64,000 nt of DNA from positions 1-64,000 of the forward strand of contig NZ_JABBPN010000017.1 in NCBI RefSeq assembly GCF_012933385.1, in the 5' to 3' direction. The position numbers and the translations under genes are program-made. Below are positions 8,901-16,977 of this stretch, in pieces. The notes below the pieces were generated by a model. It saw only the letters and a program-made list of their open reading frames with translations. It had not been told where the DNA came from and made no database searches. This stretch comes from Paenibacillus lemnae. GTDB lineage: Bacteria > Bacillota > Bacilli > Paenibacillales > Paenibacillaceae. Within the stretch, counting starts at the first letter, position 1; the number at the start of each line of letters is the position of its first letter.

Positions 8901-9781
8901 CTGCACCGGCACATTCTGTAAAAGTCGTGTACAGCAATGATATGAGCGAAGAGCTGGAGGCAGGAGAGGAAAATTATTTCGGATGGGTTTATTTTGAGAC
9001 CGAAGGTCTTCAGGATGACAGTAAAGTGCAGGTTCGAGTGACACTGAAACGCAATGGAACGGCATTGAGCGGGCTGCCTGTGTTATACAATGATTACACC
9101 ATTGAAACCAATGCGGAAGGTCAGTTTATGTTGAAGCCTCTTCAAGAAACCGGGTTTAGGCTGGCTGATCTGAAGTCAGCGGACAATCCGATCCAGTTCT
9201 CCGCAAGTCTGTTGGAAGCTGGAACCTATACTGAAACGATTGAGCTGGTTCAAATGCAGGATGGAGAGGAGACGGTGATCTTAGGAGGGGATACGCGCAC
9301 CATTATAGTAAGCCCGGGTGTTAGATTTGAATTCATGGGTGAAGAGCCGTTTCTCACAGGCACGAGTATGTATTGGGGTTTCCACACACAGGCATACGGG
9401 CTGGACCCGGAGATGCAGGTGGGTTATGAGGTGACCATTTTACACGCGGAAAGTAATATACCGTTTGGAGAAGCTGAGCTTGCTTTTCAGCCGGTAGTTC
9501 GTGAAAGGGCAGGAGAAGCAAATTTTAATGATTCTGATCCTTATCTGACACTTGAACCGATCCGTACAGGAACGTTCTATCTGGAAGGAGAGACCCTGGG
9601 TCTTGGTGCTGCCGGAGATACTGATTTGGCAGGTGACGGACATGATCTGAATTTCCGCTTACGCAATGTTCACGCCGGTGAGTACGATATACAAATTCGA
9701 CTGGTGAACGCTGGTACGGCACCTATCCAGTATATTGGTGAAGCGATGATGTGGAGAATCATAGTGGAGTTATCTGATTAA
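5939..9781 (+). CDS. large secreted protein: NHL repeats, copper-amine-oxidase-type stalk domain, FecR domain, coiled coil
   Basis: The 1280-residue product starts at a TTG (5939) seven bases after GGGGGAGGG. A signal peptide (about 1-31, ending ASA) directs export. Residues about 60-410 hold five or six NHL repeats with the recurring V/IADSGNHVIRRI-type strand, a beta-propeller. Residues about 415-545 resemble the copper amine oxidase N-terminal (stalk) domain common in Paenibacillus secreted proteins. Residues about 555-710 resemble a FecR domain. Then come a long charged helical region (about 735-930), a proline/glutamate-rich linker (about 945-990) and a beta-rich C-terminal domain I do not recognise. 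There is no LPXTG, SLH or transmembrane anchor. A cell-surface binding or sensing role is inferred only. Confidence 0.85.
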   Translation: MLSSSVRKMGITALIAALISSSLGVTTASASGSSGSGSAERAMIQAGGRLLSLTQTAAGGPEGAAGLASSAVLDRLQEPVSLVVLPDGSMAVSDTDNHVIRRIKDGKSSVLAGASLSYGRGETGVLTGGLLDGEGKHAFFNKPAGLAADSSGVLYVADSANHAIRRIGTDGAVTTIAGSGLLGLADGAGDEARFHTPQDVAVDGNGTLYVADTLNHVIRRISKDGEVTTIGAPSARVVEVHAGIVTLAGNYKNGRLQEAEFNEPSGLALDNKGNLFVSDSGNQAIRYIDFQKGTVTTAAGILPSADVYKSKSLYAPPGYTDGSAGAARFHTPKGLTWTAAEGLLIADSGNHVIRQLNHGVVSTIAGNMRGFADGLEHEAAFDHPSDVVQGTDGSLLIADQHNQAVRHWTPYTVPAGAYGRGLQIMYENELMKLGAAPVLIKGQLMLPAAEVGRLLGYAVHFDEKKQTYSFTKGMENKVLIADRAELIPVEPSGQADKTSEAITYVEKDQLLSVRDTAKWLGKDVQWISGAKLILIRDAGNRNMASWHSAYSVPRYMSVTDLNGDVKIRYGGTLIVDAYEGMMLTEGDELITGLAGSAVLQTLDRKDIITLSEQASLYITDLRKTGAAHNTQLKLNAGEAYLDVTPLTKSGDTFVIQSGFTSQQVRGTHFLISTEPATGLSKAIILSGKVSATQTPGGDSQVIYPSQQLHLDPSSKKDNLLPPVEIIDVEKLVERASPAVLEAIIKNKADIERENEALIKQLGNASSGGSDAKTGLNIKNQEELNKLAQNFERLVGNIALQTQASGKINSSDMKKMIEEANRKDPTAKKLELDLVKPLDKKAGIPPTDPAREKQSKESQLALARKLEEQKKAEKEMVDQLQDVMKKLLEQIMKIQQQNMLAEQEMLQKVVKMYMESLSIEEKERFMKEREKAVNGPKQPQAPVTSFPNPVIVSPVQPPVPVNPPAPPTDPPVEPEEPVDPEEPTDPEPPAPAHSVKVVYSNDMSEELEAGEENYFGWVYFETEGLQDDSKVQVRVTLKRNGTALSGLPVLYNDYTIETNAEGQFMLKPLQETGFRLADLKSADNPIQFSASLLEAGTYTETIELVQMQDGEETVILGGDTRTIIVSPGVRFEFMGEEPFLTGTSMYWGFHTQAYGLDPEMQVGYEVTILHAESNIPFGEAELAFQPVVRERAGEANFNDSDPYLTLEPIRTGTFYLEGETLGLGAAGDTDLAGDGHDLNFRLRNVHAGEYDIQIRLVNAGTAPIQYIGEAMMWRIIVELSD

Positions 9782-9785
9782 AAAA

Positions 9786-9823
9786 CAAATAACGGCATCC
9801 CTTTGCAGGGGTGCCGTTATTTG
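9786..9823. terminator. bidirectional terminator
   Basis: A 16-bp stem with one wobble pair (CAAATAACGGCA... / ...TGCCGTTATTTG) and a six-base loop separates the giant secreted protein gene from the convergent minus-strand gene. The minus strand leaves it in a T-run. Confidence 0.8.
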
Positions 9824-9881
9824 TTCATCCGCAGCAAAGAGGCAATGGAACAGTTCAGCCCTCTTCATGTTAAACATTCGC

Positions 9882-10220
9882 CTACATGCGGGCAATTTGT
9901 TTCTCGGCAAAATAGCCGATCCAGGGAAGTTTGAACCAGCGGCCCTGGATGGCATGAAACATCAGTATCAGCCACATGAGGATTCCGAGAAGCGCAAGGA
10001 GCGCTGCAGCCAGTATGCCGATAACCGGCACAGCGCCAGACAGCAGATGGGCAAGCGCGAGTGTGGTGAAGGCCAGTAGAGACTGCAGGGCGTGAAACAT
10101 GACGTAACGGCTTCTTTTTTCCAATGACAGAAAGAGAATGCCGCCGACCATAGGGAACAGGTAACAAAGGGTGGCCGCAAGATTCTCGGGAATTCCCGTC
10201 GACGATTTGAAGGGTGACAT
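9882..10220 (-). CDS. small membrane protein of the DUF4870 / Tic20-like type
   Basis: The 112-residue product has about four hydrophobic segments: ATLCYLFPMVGGILFL, a YVMFHALQSLLAFTTLAL segment, a VIGILAAALLALLGILMWLILMF segment, and a C-terminal amphipathic part with the conserved-looking FHAIQGRWFKLPWIG. The pattern R-Y-V-M-F-H-A-L-Q-S with a later F-H-A-x-x-G-x-x-x-x-L-P is characteristic of DUF4870 (Tic20-like) proteins. The role of the family in Firmicutes is not established. An AAGGAG lies about 12 bases before the ATG, slightly long. It is convergent with the 1280-residue protein gene. Confidence 0.75.
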   Translation of the reverse strand: MSPFKSSTGIPENLAATLCYLFPMVGGILFLSLEKRSRYVMFHALQSLLAFTTLALAHLLSGAVPVIGILAAALLALLGILMWLILMFHAIQGRWFKLPWIGYFAEKQIARM

Positions 10221-10369
10221 TCTAGAATCAACTCCTTGTCATAAGGCAAGCTATTATACCTTATGAAAGAAGCGGACAAAGTATGATGCATTCCTTCTGT
10301 ACAGGAAACAAATAATAAGCCTTCAGTCATGGATGCAGTTGGACTTCCATATCTCGTGCTGGCTCATTT

Positions 10370-10642
10370 TCAGTCTTCTGCGTTGCTGTACTGCGGATCC
10401 AGCTTATCCTGCTTGCCGTGGCCTTCCTGCTTAACGACCAGTCGTTTATCGGTACGTCCGTCATGATGATTATCGAAATCGTATTCTCTCAGACGCCACT
10501 CCGTTGTGCCCAGCACCTCATCAGCCGGAAACATGCCGCCGCGCTCCAGATATTGCTCCTGCCCCGCCTCATTGGTGTAAACACCGTCAACTTCAACCTT
10601 TTCCCTGGACACGGGAGGCATGTCCTTGTCTTTACCCGACAC
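10370..10642 (-). CDS. small hydrophilic hypothetical protein
   Basis: The 90-residue product starts at a GTG (10642) with AAGGAG about 11 bases upstream. It is very hydrophilic and charged, with VDGVYTNEAGQEQYLERGG at its centre and a C-terminus rich in His, Asp and Lys. No membrane segment or signal is present. The YxNEAGxxxxLxxGxxFP pattern recalls small YjzC-type proteins of Bacillales, but only loosely. It lies between two other minus-strand genes, with about 150 bases on one side and 230 on the other. Confidence 0.6.
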   Translation of the reverse strand: MSGKDKDMPPVSREKVEVDGVYTNEAGQEQYLERGGMFPADEVLGTTEWRLREYDFDNHHDGRTDKRLVVKQEGHGKQDKLDPQYSNAED

Positions 10643-10781
10643 CTCGGATCACACTCCTTCATATAAAATAATGGCCATACCATTATAATTAACGTCTCCA
10701 GATGGGTTGAGAAATATCCGCAGGGCTACCCGTTTTCTCCATTTGGAGCTGACGCTATATCCAACCCCGCCCGCGAGCCGG

Positions 10782-10807
10782 AATGTATGTGGTTTTCCAC
10801 ATACATT
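10782..10807. repeat. perfect hairpin with TTTT loop
   Basis: Eleven-base arms AATGTATGTGG and CCACATACATT flank TTTT. It lies about 60 bases beyond the stop codon of the minus-strand hydrolase gene. No T-run follows on either strand, so it may be an RNA-stabilising 3' structure or a protein-binding site rather than an intrinsic terminator. Confidence 0.6.
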
Positions 10808-10868
10808 GGCCCGAACGCTTCCCGCTCTCGCGCAGGAAAGGGCGGTCCCCAAATAGGCCGTCAGCCTT

Positions 10869-11894
10869 TTACTCCACCTCTGCCATGGATGGAAGAATGT
10901 ACTGCTCCAGCAGCATTCGAGGGTTCTTCCAGCGGCTGACCTGACTATCCTGCGTGAACAGGACGAGTGCATCCAATTCCGGAAATAGATACATCTGCTG
11001 TCCGCCGTGACCATGCGCGAGCGAGTAGGGCTGTCCGTCGATTTTTCCTGTCCACCATTGATAGCCGTAATCTCCAAAGGCAGGATATCCTTCCGTTTGC
11101 GGAGCCAGCGCTTCTTCCAGCCACGAAGCCGGAATCAGGGACTGGTCCTGCCACATACCCTTTTGAAGACAGCATAGACCGAACTTTGCCATGTCCCGGG
11201 AAGTCAGGTACAGGCCAACATGCCCCATGCTGTGGCCTTCCGGACTGGGTGACCAGGCGGCATGTGAAATCTCCAGCGGTCTGAACAGCTTCTCCTGCGC
11301 GTAAGTATAAGCGTCGATACCTGAGACTTCAGTTAGAGCAGCCGATAGGAGATGCGAATCGGTGCTTCTGTACTGAAAGGACCCGATATTCTCTTCGATC
11401 ACCGGCAGGGAAAGCGCGAAGGAGGTCCATCTGCGTGTTCGATGAAACTGATGGATCAGCGGTTCACCGAGCTTCTTGCCTGTTTTCCAGGAAAATCCGG
11501 AAGTCATGGTCAGCAGATGGCGAAAGGTAATCTGAGGAAGTAGTGGGTGGCCTTGTTTATGCATAAGTTTGCCCAGCACATCCACAACTGGAGTATCCAG
11601 TGAAGGAAGAAGCCCCTCCGCCACAGCCATGCCAAACAAGGTTGATGTGATACTCTTGGTTGCCGATCTCAGGTCGTTCAGTGAGCCTGCATGGTGATTC
11701 CCATAATATTGTTCATAAATCAGCCGGCTTCCTCGAACAATAAGGAAGCTTCTCATTTTGGGATAGCTGCGCATAATATGCTGGTGTGCTTCATTCAGCA
11801 GATGCGATTGACAGCCGGCTTCCTCAGGCTTTACGGCAGCGAAAGCGGGAGCCATCTGAACAGGTGCGGAGAGCATCGGTACAGGCTGAATCAT
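10869..11894 (-). CDS. serine hydrolase, beta-lactamase / penicillin-binding protein-like family
   Basis: The 341-residue product has the class C beta-lactamase fold motifs: SATKSITS (S-x-x-K nucleophile) in the N-terminal third, a YRSTDSHL segment at the position of the Y-x-N motif (the Asn seems replaced, so the base may be Tyr alone), and HGHGGQ near the C-terminus in place of K-T-G. Members range from esterases to D-aminopeptidases; true beta-lactam hydrolysis is unlikely. There is no signal peptide, so it is probably cytoplasmic. The start at 11894 follows AGAAGGAGG by seven bases; a longer reading frame extends 46 codons upstream without a ribosome binding site. Confidence 0.85.
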   Translation of the reverse strand: MIQPVPMLSAPVQMAPAFAAVKPEEAGCQSHLLNEAHQHIMRSYPKMRSFLIVRGSRLIYEQYYGNHHAGSLNDLRSATKSITSTLFGMAVAEGLLPSLDTPVVDVLGKLMHKQGHPLLPQITFRHLLTMTSGFSWKTGKKLGEPLIHQFHRTRRWTSFALSLPVIEENIGSFQYRSTDSHLLSAALTEVSGIDAYTYAQEKLFRPLEISHAAWSPSPEGHSMGHVGLYLTSRDMAKFGLCCLQKGMWQDQSLIPASWLEEALAPQTEGYPAFGDYGYQWWTGKIDGQPYSLAHGHGGQQMYLFPELDALVLFTQDSQVSRWKNPRMLLEQYILPSMAEVE

Positions 11895-12211
11895 AAGGGA
11901 GCCTCCTTCTGGTTTGAAAACGTGGCTTTCAAGTATCTTAACCAAATCCCCGGATGGAAGCGGCAAAAGCACAAAATGAGACGAAAAAACATTTTTTGGG
12001 AAAGATGAAACAAACCTTCGAATATGATACAATATATAAATGATTCAACATGATGATTTTGTGGTATATAAAGTGTCATATGCATTGGTAAGTTGCTGAA
12101 TATCCACCTATTCATCACTGGCACCATGGCAGAACATGTATTTAACAGGTAGATCTTTTCGGCATTCTCTTAAACGAATTGTAATTCCAAACGTTTTGGG
12201 AGGGGATCAAC
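11895..12211. other. divergent intergenic region
   Basis: This AT-rich spacer separates the minus-strand hydrolase from the plus-strand small gene at 12212. It must hold two divergent promoters, but no TTGACA/TATAAT pair is good enough to call. No other gene is seen. Confidence 0.4.
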
Positions 12212-12400
12212 ATGGCAACGAAAGGTCACAATGAAGTTAAAGAAAGTCTGCGGGAAATGACACGAATTTTCCGGCCTAAAGATCCGAAAAAATTTGTAAA
12301 GGAGTATGTCCGGAAATACCATATCATGGGTGGCTATGAGGAAGAACTGACACTGGTCGTTGAGCATGAGCTCGGCCGCTTGAATTCCTCAGTTTCTTAG
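12212..12400 (+). CDS. small conserved basic/acidic protein
   Basis: The 62-residue product MATKGHNEVK... is charged and mostly helical, with a basic centre (FRPKDPKKFVKEYVRKY) and an acidic amphipathic C-terminal helix. It carries no signal or membrane segment. The GGGAGGGG box seven bases before ATG and a strong terminator directly after it show that it is a real, independent gene. No family name can be given; small size and charge would fit a regulatory or stress peptide, but that is speculation. Confidence 0.75.
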   Translation: MATKGHNEVKESLREMTRIFRPKDPKKFVKEYVRKYHIMGGYEEELTLVVEHELGRLNSSVS

Positions 12401-12447
12401 AGCATCTATAACGGAATGACATAGAATTTTTCAGTATAACCTGTCCG

Positions 12448-12484
12448 ACCGTTTTCGGGAAACATGCCTGAAGGCGGTTTTTTT
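12448..12484 (+). terminator. terminator after the 62-residue protein gene
   Basis: ACCGTTTTCGGG (12448-12459) pairs with CCTGAAGGCGGT (12467-12478) using G-U wobbles, followed by seven T residues. Confidence 0.8.
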
Positions 12485-12675
12485 GCGTGCGCTATTTCTA
12501 TCATGTCCAAATATATACATAACGTCCTCGTTGTTGGAAATTGTCGATGTCAAGATTGGGAGTGGGGGATGAAGGGGATGAAAATGATGCAAGTAAACAA
12601 TGAAAACGGTTACAAATTCAGAAGCGGCGCGACTTTGACATCTTTTCGAACAATTTGTGAACTCCTTGTGAAACA

Positions 12676-12704
12676 TTGACAAAAGGTGACCTTAAACTTA
12701 TATT
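12676..12704 (+). promoter_or_regulatory. strong sigma-A promoter of the cta operon
   Basis: A perfect TTGACA (12676-12681) and TATATT (12699-12704) are separated by exactly 17 bases, about 114 bases before ctaC. The rest of the 12485-12817 spacer shows no gene. Confidence 0.75.
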
Positions 12705-12817
12705 TAATAGGTGATTGCTTTAATTGACAGGATTACTTCATCCGTGATACTGCAGGTAGATTACCGCTGTTCGCGCTGGATGGTAGTCTACGAAATTCGG
12801 AAAAGTGGGGTAGATCA

Positions 12818-13867
12818 ATGATGAAACGGTGGCAGGCTCTAAAGCGTCTTCTTCCTTTGTTGGCCATGTTTTCTTTGCTCTTGTCCGGCTGCGGCCGTGA
12901 GGATTTATCCGTATTGAATCCACAGGGTCCGGTAGCTGATGGACAATTGGGATTGATCAAGCTTTCAATCTCGATCATGATTCTTGTGGTCATCGTCGTA
13001 TTTGCGATTGCGGCGTATGTATTGGTTAAGTTCCGCAGAAGACCCGGCCAGAAGGAAATGCCGGTGCAGGTGGAAGGTAACCACAAGCTGGAAATTATCT
13101 GGACAGCTATACCGCTGCTCCTTGTAATTGTTCTTGCGGTTCCAACGATTCAACAGGTTTTCGCCAGCGGCGAGGACAAATGGAAGCAGGAAGGTGTGCT
13201 TCAAGTAGAAGTAACAGGCCACCAGTTCTGGTGGGAATTTAATTATCCGCAGTATGATGTGACGACAGCTCAGGAGCTGTTGATGCCGGTAGGCCGTGAA
13301 GTTGCGCTGCAGCTCAAAACCGCAGACGTTCTTCACTCTTTCTGGGTACCTTCACTGGCAGGCAAGACGGACACCAACCCGGACGGCACGATCAACCATA
13401 TGAGCTTCAGTACAGAGAAACCCGGTACATACATTGGTAAATGTGCAGAATTATGCGGTCCGTCTCACGGTTACATGGAGTTCCGTGTGAAAGCGGTTGA
13501 GGCTGATGCATTTGATAGATGGGTGGAATCGACTAAAGCACCAGCTGTGCTGCCAGAAGACACCCAGCTGGCCGAGAAGTTCAAAACAAACTGTCTCTCC
13601 TGCCATGCTGTAGGCGACCAAGGTGGTTTTACAGGTCCTAATTTGACAGGTATCGGTTCCCGTGAAACGGTTGCAGGAATCCTGCTGAACGATAGTAATG
13701 GTGCTAAAGGTTCAAGCCCGGTGAAAGACAACCTTGTGCAGTGGCTGCAAGACCCGCAGGAGGTTAAACCAAACAACACCATGCCGGATCCGAAGGATCT
13801 CGGATTCACTGACGAAGAAATCGAGCAGATCGCCGAATACCTGGCCAATTACAAATTGGATTACTAA
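12818..13867 (+). CDS. ctaC: cytochrome c oxidase (caa3) subunit II with fused cytochrome c
   Basis: The 349-residue lipoprotein (lipobox LLSGC near residue 26) has two membrane segments (about 50-72 and 95-115), the cupredoxin domain with CuA ligands (GHQFWWEF, VLHSFWVPSL, and KCAELCGPSHGYM near 210-222), and a C-terminal cytochrome c domain with the heme site CLSCH near residue 262 and a likely axial Met in NTMPDP. The fused cytochrome defines the caa3 type, which takes electrons from cytochrome c and passes them to the heme a/CuB centre. It is the first gene of ctaCDEF, with 32 bases to ctaD. Confidence 0.97.
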   Translation: MMKRWQALKRLLPLLAMFSLLLSGCGREDLSVLNPQGPVADGQLGLIKLSISIMILVVIVVFAIAAYVLVKFRRRPGQKEMPVQVEGNHKLEIIWTAIPLLLVIVLAVPTIQQVFASGEDKWKQEGVLQVEVTGHQFWWEFNYPQYDVTTAQELLMPVGREVALQLKTADVLHSFWVPSLAGKTDTNPDGTINHMSFSTEKPGTYIGKCAELCGPSHGYMEFRVKAVEADAFDRWVESTKAPAVLPEDTQLAEKFKTNCLSCHAVGDQGGFTGPNLTGIGSRETVAGILLNDSNGAKGSSPVKDNLVQWLQDPQEVKPNNTMPDPKDLGFTDEEIEQIAEYLANYKLDY

Positions 13868-13899
13868 TTACAGCAAGGACTTAGAAGGGGGTACAAACC

Positions 13900-15816
13900 T
13901 TGGCTCAAGCACAAGCTCAAGGCCATGTTCATGGAGATCACCATCATAGCGTAAAGCGCTATACCGGTATCATGGACTGGCTGACGACGGTTGACCACAA
14001 AAAGATCGGCATACTGTATCTGCTGGCCGGCGGATTCTTCTTCGGAATCGGCGGTATCGAGGCGATTCTGATTCGCCTGCAGCTGATCAAGCCGATGAAT
14101 AATTTCGTCTCGGCCCAGGTGTTTAACGAACTGATCACCATGCACGGAACGACGATGATTTTCCTCGGCGTCATGCCGATTATCTTTGCACTGATGAATG
14201 CAGTTATTCCGCTCCAGATCGGCGCACGCGACGTAGCCTTTCCGTTTCTGAACTCCCTGGGGTTCTGGACATTCCTGTTCGGCGGTATTCTGCTGAACCT
14301 GAGCTGGGTGATGGGCGGAGCGCCGGATGCAGGCTGGACGGCGTATACGCCGTTATCCTCTGAGTACAGTAATTCCCACGGCGTAGACTTTTATACGATC
14401 GGTCTTCAGATTGCCGGTCTCGGTACGCTGATCGGGGGTATCAACTTCCTGGTAACCATCATTACGATGCGTGCTCCAGGTATGTCTTACATGAGAATGC
14501 CGATGTTCACTTGGGCATCCTTCATTACGTCCGCTATGATCTTGTTCGCATTTCCTGCGATCACAGTAGGTCTGGTCCTGCTCAGCTTTGACCGGATTCT
14601 GGGCGCTAATTTCTTCGATGTCGCAGCTGGCGGTAACCCTGTCCTGTGGCAGCATATTTTCTGGATTTTCGGACACCCTGAGGTGTACATTCTGATTCTT
14701 CCGGCTTTCGGTATTATTTCAGAAGTTATTCCAACATTTGCCCGCAAGCGTCTGTTCGGATACAGCTCCATGGTATTTGCAACCATCCTGATTGCCTTCC
14801 TGGGTTTCATGGTATGGGCTCACCATATGTTTACAACAGGACTGGGTCCTGTAGCGAACGCGCTGTTCTCGATTGCAACGATGCTGATCGCGGTTCCGAC
14901 CGGGATCAAGATCTTCAACTGGCTCTTCACGATGTGGGGCGGCCAAATCACCTTCACAAGCTCCAACCTGTTCGCGATCGGATTTATTCCGACCTTCGTT
15001 ATGGGTGGTGTGACCGGTGTTATGCTGGCCTCCGCACCAGCGGATTACCAGTACCATGATACGTATTTTGTCGTAGCTCACTTCCATTACGTTATTGTAG
15101 GCGGTCTGGTATTTGGACTGCTGTCCGGTCTCCACTACTGGTGGCCAAAAATGTTCGGCCGTATGCTGAGCGAGCCGATCGGTAAATGGACATTCTGGAC
15201 GTTCTGTATCGGTTTTCATCTGACATTCTTTGTACAGCATTTCCTCGGCTTGCTCGGTATGCAGCGCCGTATCGTTTCATACCTGCCGCATCAGAACTTT
15301 GATACGATGAACCTGATCAGTACGATCGGTGCACTGTTGATGGGTGTCGGTATCCTGCTGTTCCTCTACAACATCGTAGTCACTTCGATGAAGCCGATGA
15401 ATGCAGCTGCAGATGCCTGGGAAGACGGCCGTACCCTGGAATGGAGTATTCCTTCTCCACCTCCGGAGTACAACTTCAAGCAGACACCTTTGGTACGCGG
15501 TATCGACGCGTTCTGGAAAGAGAAAATGGCTGGCAACAAGGCAATGACCCCGGCAGAGCCGGTAGGGTCGATTCACATGCCGTCACCTTCCATTCTGCCG
15601 TTTGTGATGTCCCTGGGCTTGTTTATCGCAGGTCTCGGATTCATGTTCAGCAGAGAAGATTTCTCGAACTCATTCATGAGCTTCATCTTTAATAACTATC
15701 TCGTTCTGATTATCGGTCTGATGATTACATTCGGGGCTATGATTACCCGTTCCCTGATCGACGACCCTGGCTATCATATCGAACCGGAAGAACAGGAAGA
15801 GGAGGTAAGAGCATGA
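13900..15816 (+). CDS. ctaD: cytochrome c oxidase (caa3) subunit I
   Basis: The 638-residue integral membrane protein starts at a TTG (13900) eight bases after GAAGGGGG. Visible landmarks are ITMHGTTMIF (heme a ligand region), GARDVAFPFLN (D-channel Asp and Asn spacing), FGHPEVYILILP (CuB His, the proton-channel Glu and the cross-linked Tyr), WAHHMFTTG (two CuB His), and VVAHFHYV (heme a3 and heme a His). These place it in the A-type heme-copper oxidases that reduce oxygen and pump protons. The length over 600 residues, with a C-terminal extension, is usual for caa3 enzymes of Bacillales. It overlaps ctaE by four bases. Confidence 0.98.
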   Translation: MAQAQAQGHVHGDHHHSVKRYTGIMDWLTTVDHKKIGILYLLAGGFFFGIGGIEAILIRLQLIKPMNNFVSAQVFNELITMHGTTMIFLGVMPIIFALMNAVIPLQIGARDVAFPFLNSLGFWTFLFGGILLNLSWVMGGAPDAGWTAYTPLSSEYSNSHGVDFYTIGLQIAGLGTLIGGINFLVTIITMRAPGMSYMRMPMFTWASFITSAMILFAFPAITVGLVLLSFDRILGANFFDVAAGGNPVLWQHIFWIFGHPEVYILILPAFGIISEVIPTFARKRLFGYSSMVFATILIAFLGFMVWAHHMFTTGLGPVANALFSIATMLIAVPTGIKIFNWLFTMWGGQITFTSSNLFAIGFIPTFVMGGVTGVMLASAPADYQYHDTYFVVAHFHYVIVGGLVFGLLSGLHYWWPKMFGRMLSEPIGKWTFWTFCIGFHLTFFVQHFLGLLGMQRRIVSYLPHQNFDTMNLISTIGALLMGVGILLFLYNIVVTSMKPMNAAADAWEDGRTLEWSIPSPPPEYNFKQTPLVRGIDAFWKEKMAGNKAMTPAEPVGSIHMPSPSILPFVMSLGLFIAGLGFMFSREDFSNSFMSFIFNNYLVLIIGLMITFGAMITRSLIDDPGYHIEPEEQEEEVRA

Positions 15817-16439
15817 CATCCGCACACGCAGAACACGTAAACGGAGAGCTTCCTCACGAGCCGGAAAAGGCAACCCTGGAGGGACGCAACAAGACCCTGG
15901 GCTTCTGGCTGTTCCTGGGCGGGGAGGCTGTACTCTTCGGTACGCTCTTCGCAACATTTCTGGCATTGCGCAATTCGAATAATGACGGACCGACAGCGGC
16001 TGAGCTGTTCTCACTCCCGATTACCGCTATTGCAACAGCCATCCTGCTGGTCAGCAGCTTGACGAGTGTATTCGCCATCCAGGCGATGCACCGTCATAAT
16101 CTGCAGTCTCTTAAAACTTGGCTGATCGTAACTGTAGTATTGGGTCTGGGCTTCCTGGGTCTGGAGATTTACGAATTTTACGAGTATGTTGTACATGAAT
16201 CATTCGGGTTAACGACAAGTGCATTCTCATCCGCATTCTATACGCTGGTCGGCTTCCACGGCGCTCACGTGGCGTTCGGTGTTGTCTGGATCAGCTTGCT
16301 GATTGCACAGCTGTATAGAAAAGGCCTTACGGTCGTAACAGCACCTAAGGTTTATGTATCCGCCATGTACTGGCATTTTATCGACGTGGTATGGGTGTTT
16401 ATTTTCTCGGTCGTATACCTTCTCGGAAAGGTGGGCTAA
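15813..16439 (+). CDS. ctaE: cytochrome c oxidase (caa3) subunit III
   Basis: The 208-residue protein has five predicted membrane helices and the conserved subunit III features: a Glu inside the first helix region (LGGEAVLFGTLFATF), GFHGAHVAFGVVW, and MYWHFIDVVWVFIF near the C-terminus. The start ATG overlaps the ctaD stop in an ATGA arrangement, indicating translational coupling. Subunit III stabilises subunit I and lies beside the D-channel. The next gene, ctaF, starts four bases after its stop. Confidence 0.97.
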   Translation: MTSAHAEHVNGELPHEPEKATLEGRNKTLGFWLFLGGEAVLFGTLFATFLALRNSNNDGPTAAELFSLPITAIATAILLVSSLTSVFAIQAMHRHNLQSLKTWLIVTVVLGLGFLGLEIYEFYEYVVHESFGLTTSAFSSAFYTLVGFHGAHVAFGVVWISLLIAQLYRKGLTVVTAPKVYVSAMYWHFIDVVWVFIFSVVYLLGKVG

Positions 16440-16442
16440 GGA

Positions 16443-16766
16443 ATGGCTGGAAATGAACAGCAACCTCAAAACCAGGCGGTTAAACACCGTCATCGGACGG
16501 AAGGCCCTCAGAAGCATGTCGTAGTCTTTATCTTGTCGATTGTCCTGACGGCAATTGCTTTCGCGGCTGTCGCTGCAGGTGATGTGAATCCGGTATTTAC
16601 GATCATTCTGCTGCTGGTCATGGCTGTCATTCAGGTCTTTGTTCAAATGGGCTACTGGATGCATCTGAAAGATAAGGGACATTTGATGCCAATCATCTTT
16701 ATGATCGGCGGATTCTTCGTAGCAAGTACGGCAATCGTCATGGCAATATACTGGGTTTGGTGGTAA
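16443..16766 (+). CDS. ctaF: cytochrome c oxidase (caa3) subunit IV
   Basis: The 107-residue protein has a hydrophilic, His/Gln-rich N-terminus and three membrane helices (about 26-47, 50-72 and 80-104). The second ends with QMGYWMHLKDKGH, typical of the prokaryotic COX4 family. It is the last structural subunit of the operon, tightly spaced after ctaE and followed directly by a strong terminator. It probably assists assembly and stability of the complex. Confidence 0.95.
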   Translation: MAGNEQQPQNQAVKHRHRTEGPQKHVVVFILSIVLTAIAFAAVAAGDVNPVFTIILLLVMAVIQVFVQMGYWMHLKDKGHLMPIIFMIGGFFVASTAIVMAIYWVWW

Positions 16767-16771
16767 AATAC

Positions 16772-16805
16772 AAAGAGGCGGGCTTACGTGCCGCCTCTTT
16801 TTTTC
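16772..16805 (+). terminator. terminator of ctaCDEF
   Basis: AAAGAGGCGG (16772-16781) pairs with CCGCCTCTTT (16791-16800), followed by an eight-base T-run. Confidence 0.9.
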
Positions 16806-16867
16806 AAATGAACATATGTATAATCTCAGCATGCAGTATCCTACATACTGCTGCTGCGTGATCATTT

Positions 16868-16914
16868 CAGAAACGGTTACTGCCCGGCTCTATGGGGCAG
16901 AAAAACCGTTTCTG
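16868..16914. repeat. two-tier hairpin upstream of ctaG
   Basis: Outer arms CAGAAACGGTT (16868-16878) and AACCGTTTCTG (16904-16914) enclose inner arms CTGCCC (16880-16885) and GGGCAG (16895-16900). It sits between the ctaF terminator and ctaG. It lacks a T-run, so a regulatory RNA structure or an attenuated 3' end is possible. Confidence 0.6.
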
Positions 16915-16977
16915 TCTCGTTTCAAGGCCCTTGTCACAATTTAGACAGAATTTACCCGGTAGGGGGAGGTTTTCAGT

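Noticed and set aside
10869..11894. Antibiotic-resistance beta-lactamase
   Set aside because: No signal peptide, and the K-T-G and Y-x-N motifs are altered, which is usual for esterase or peptidase members of the fold.
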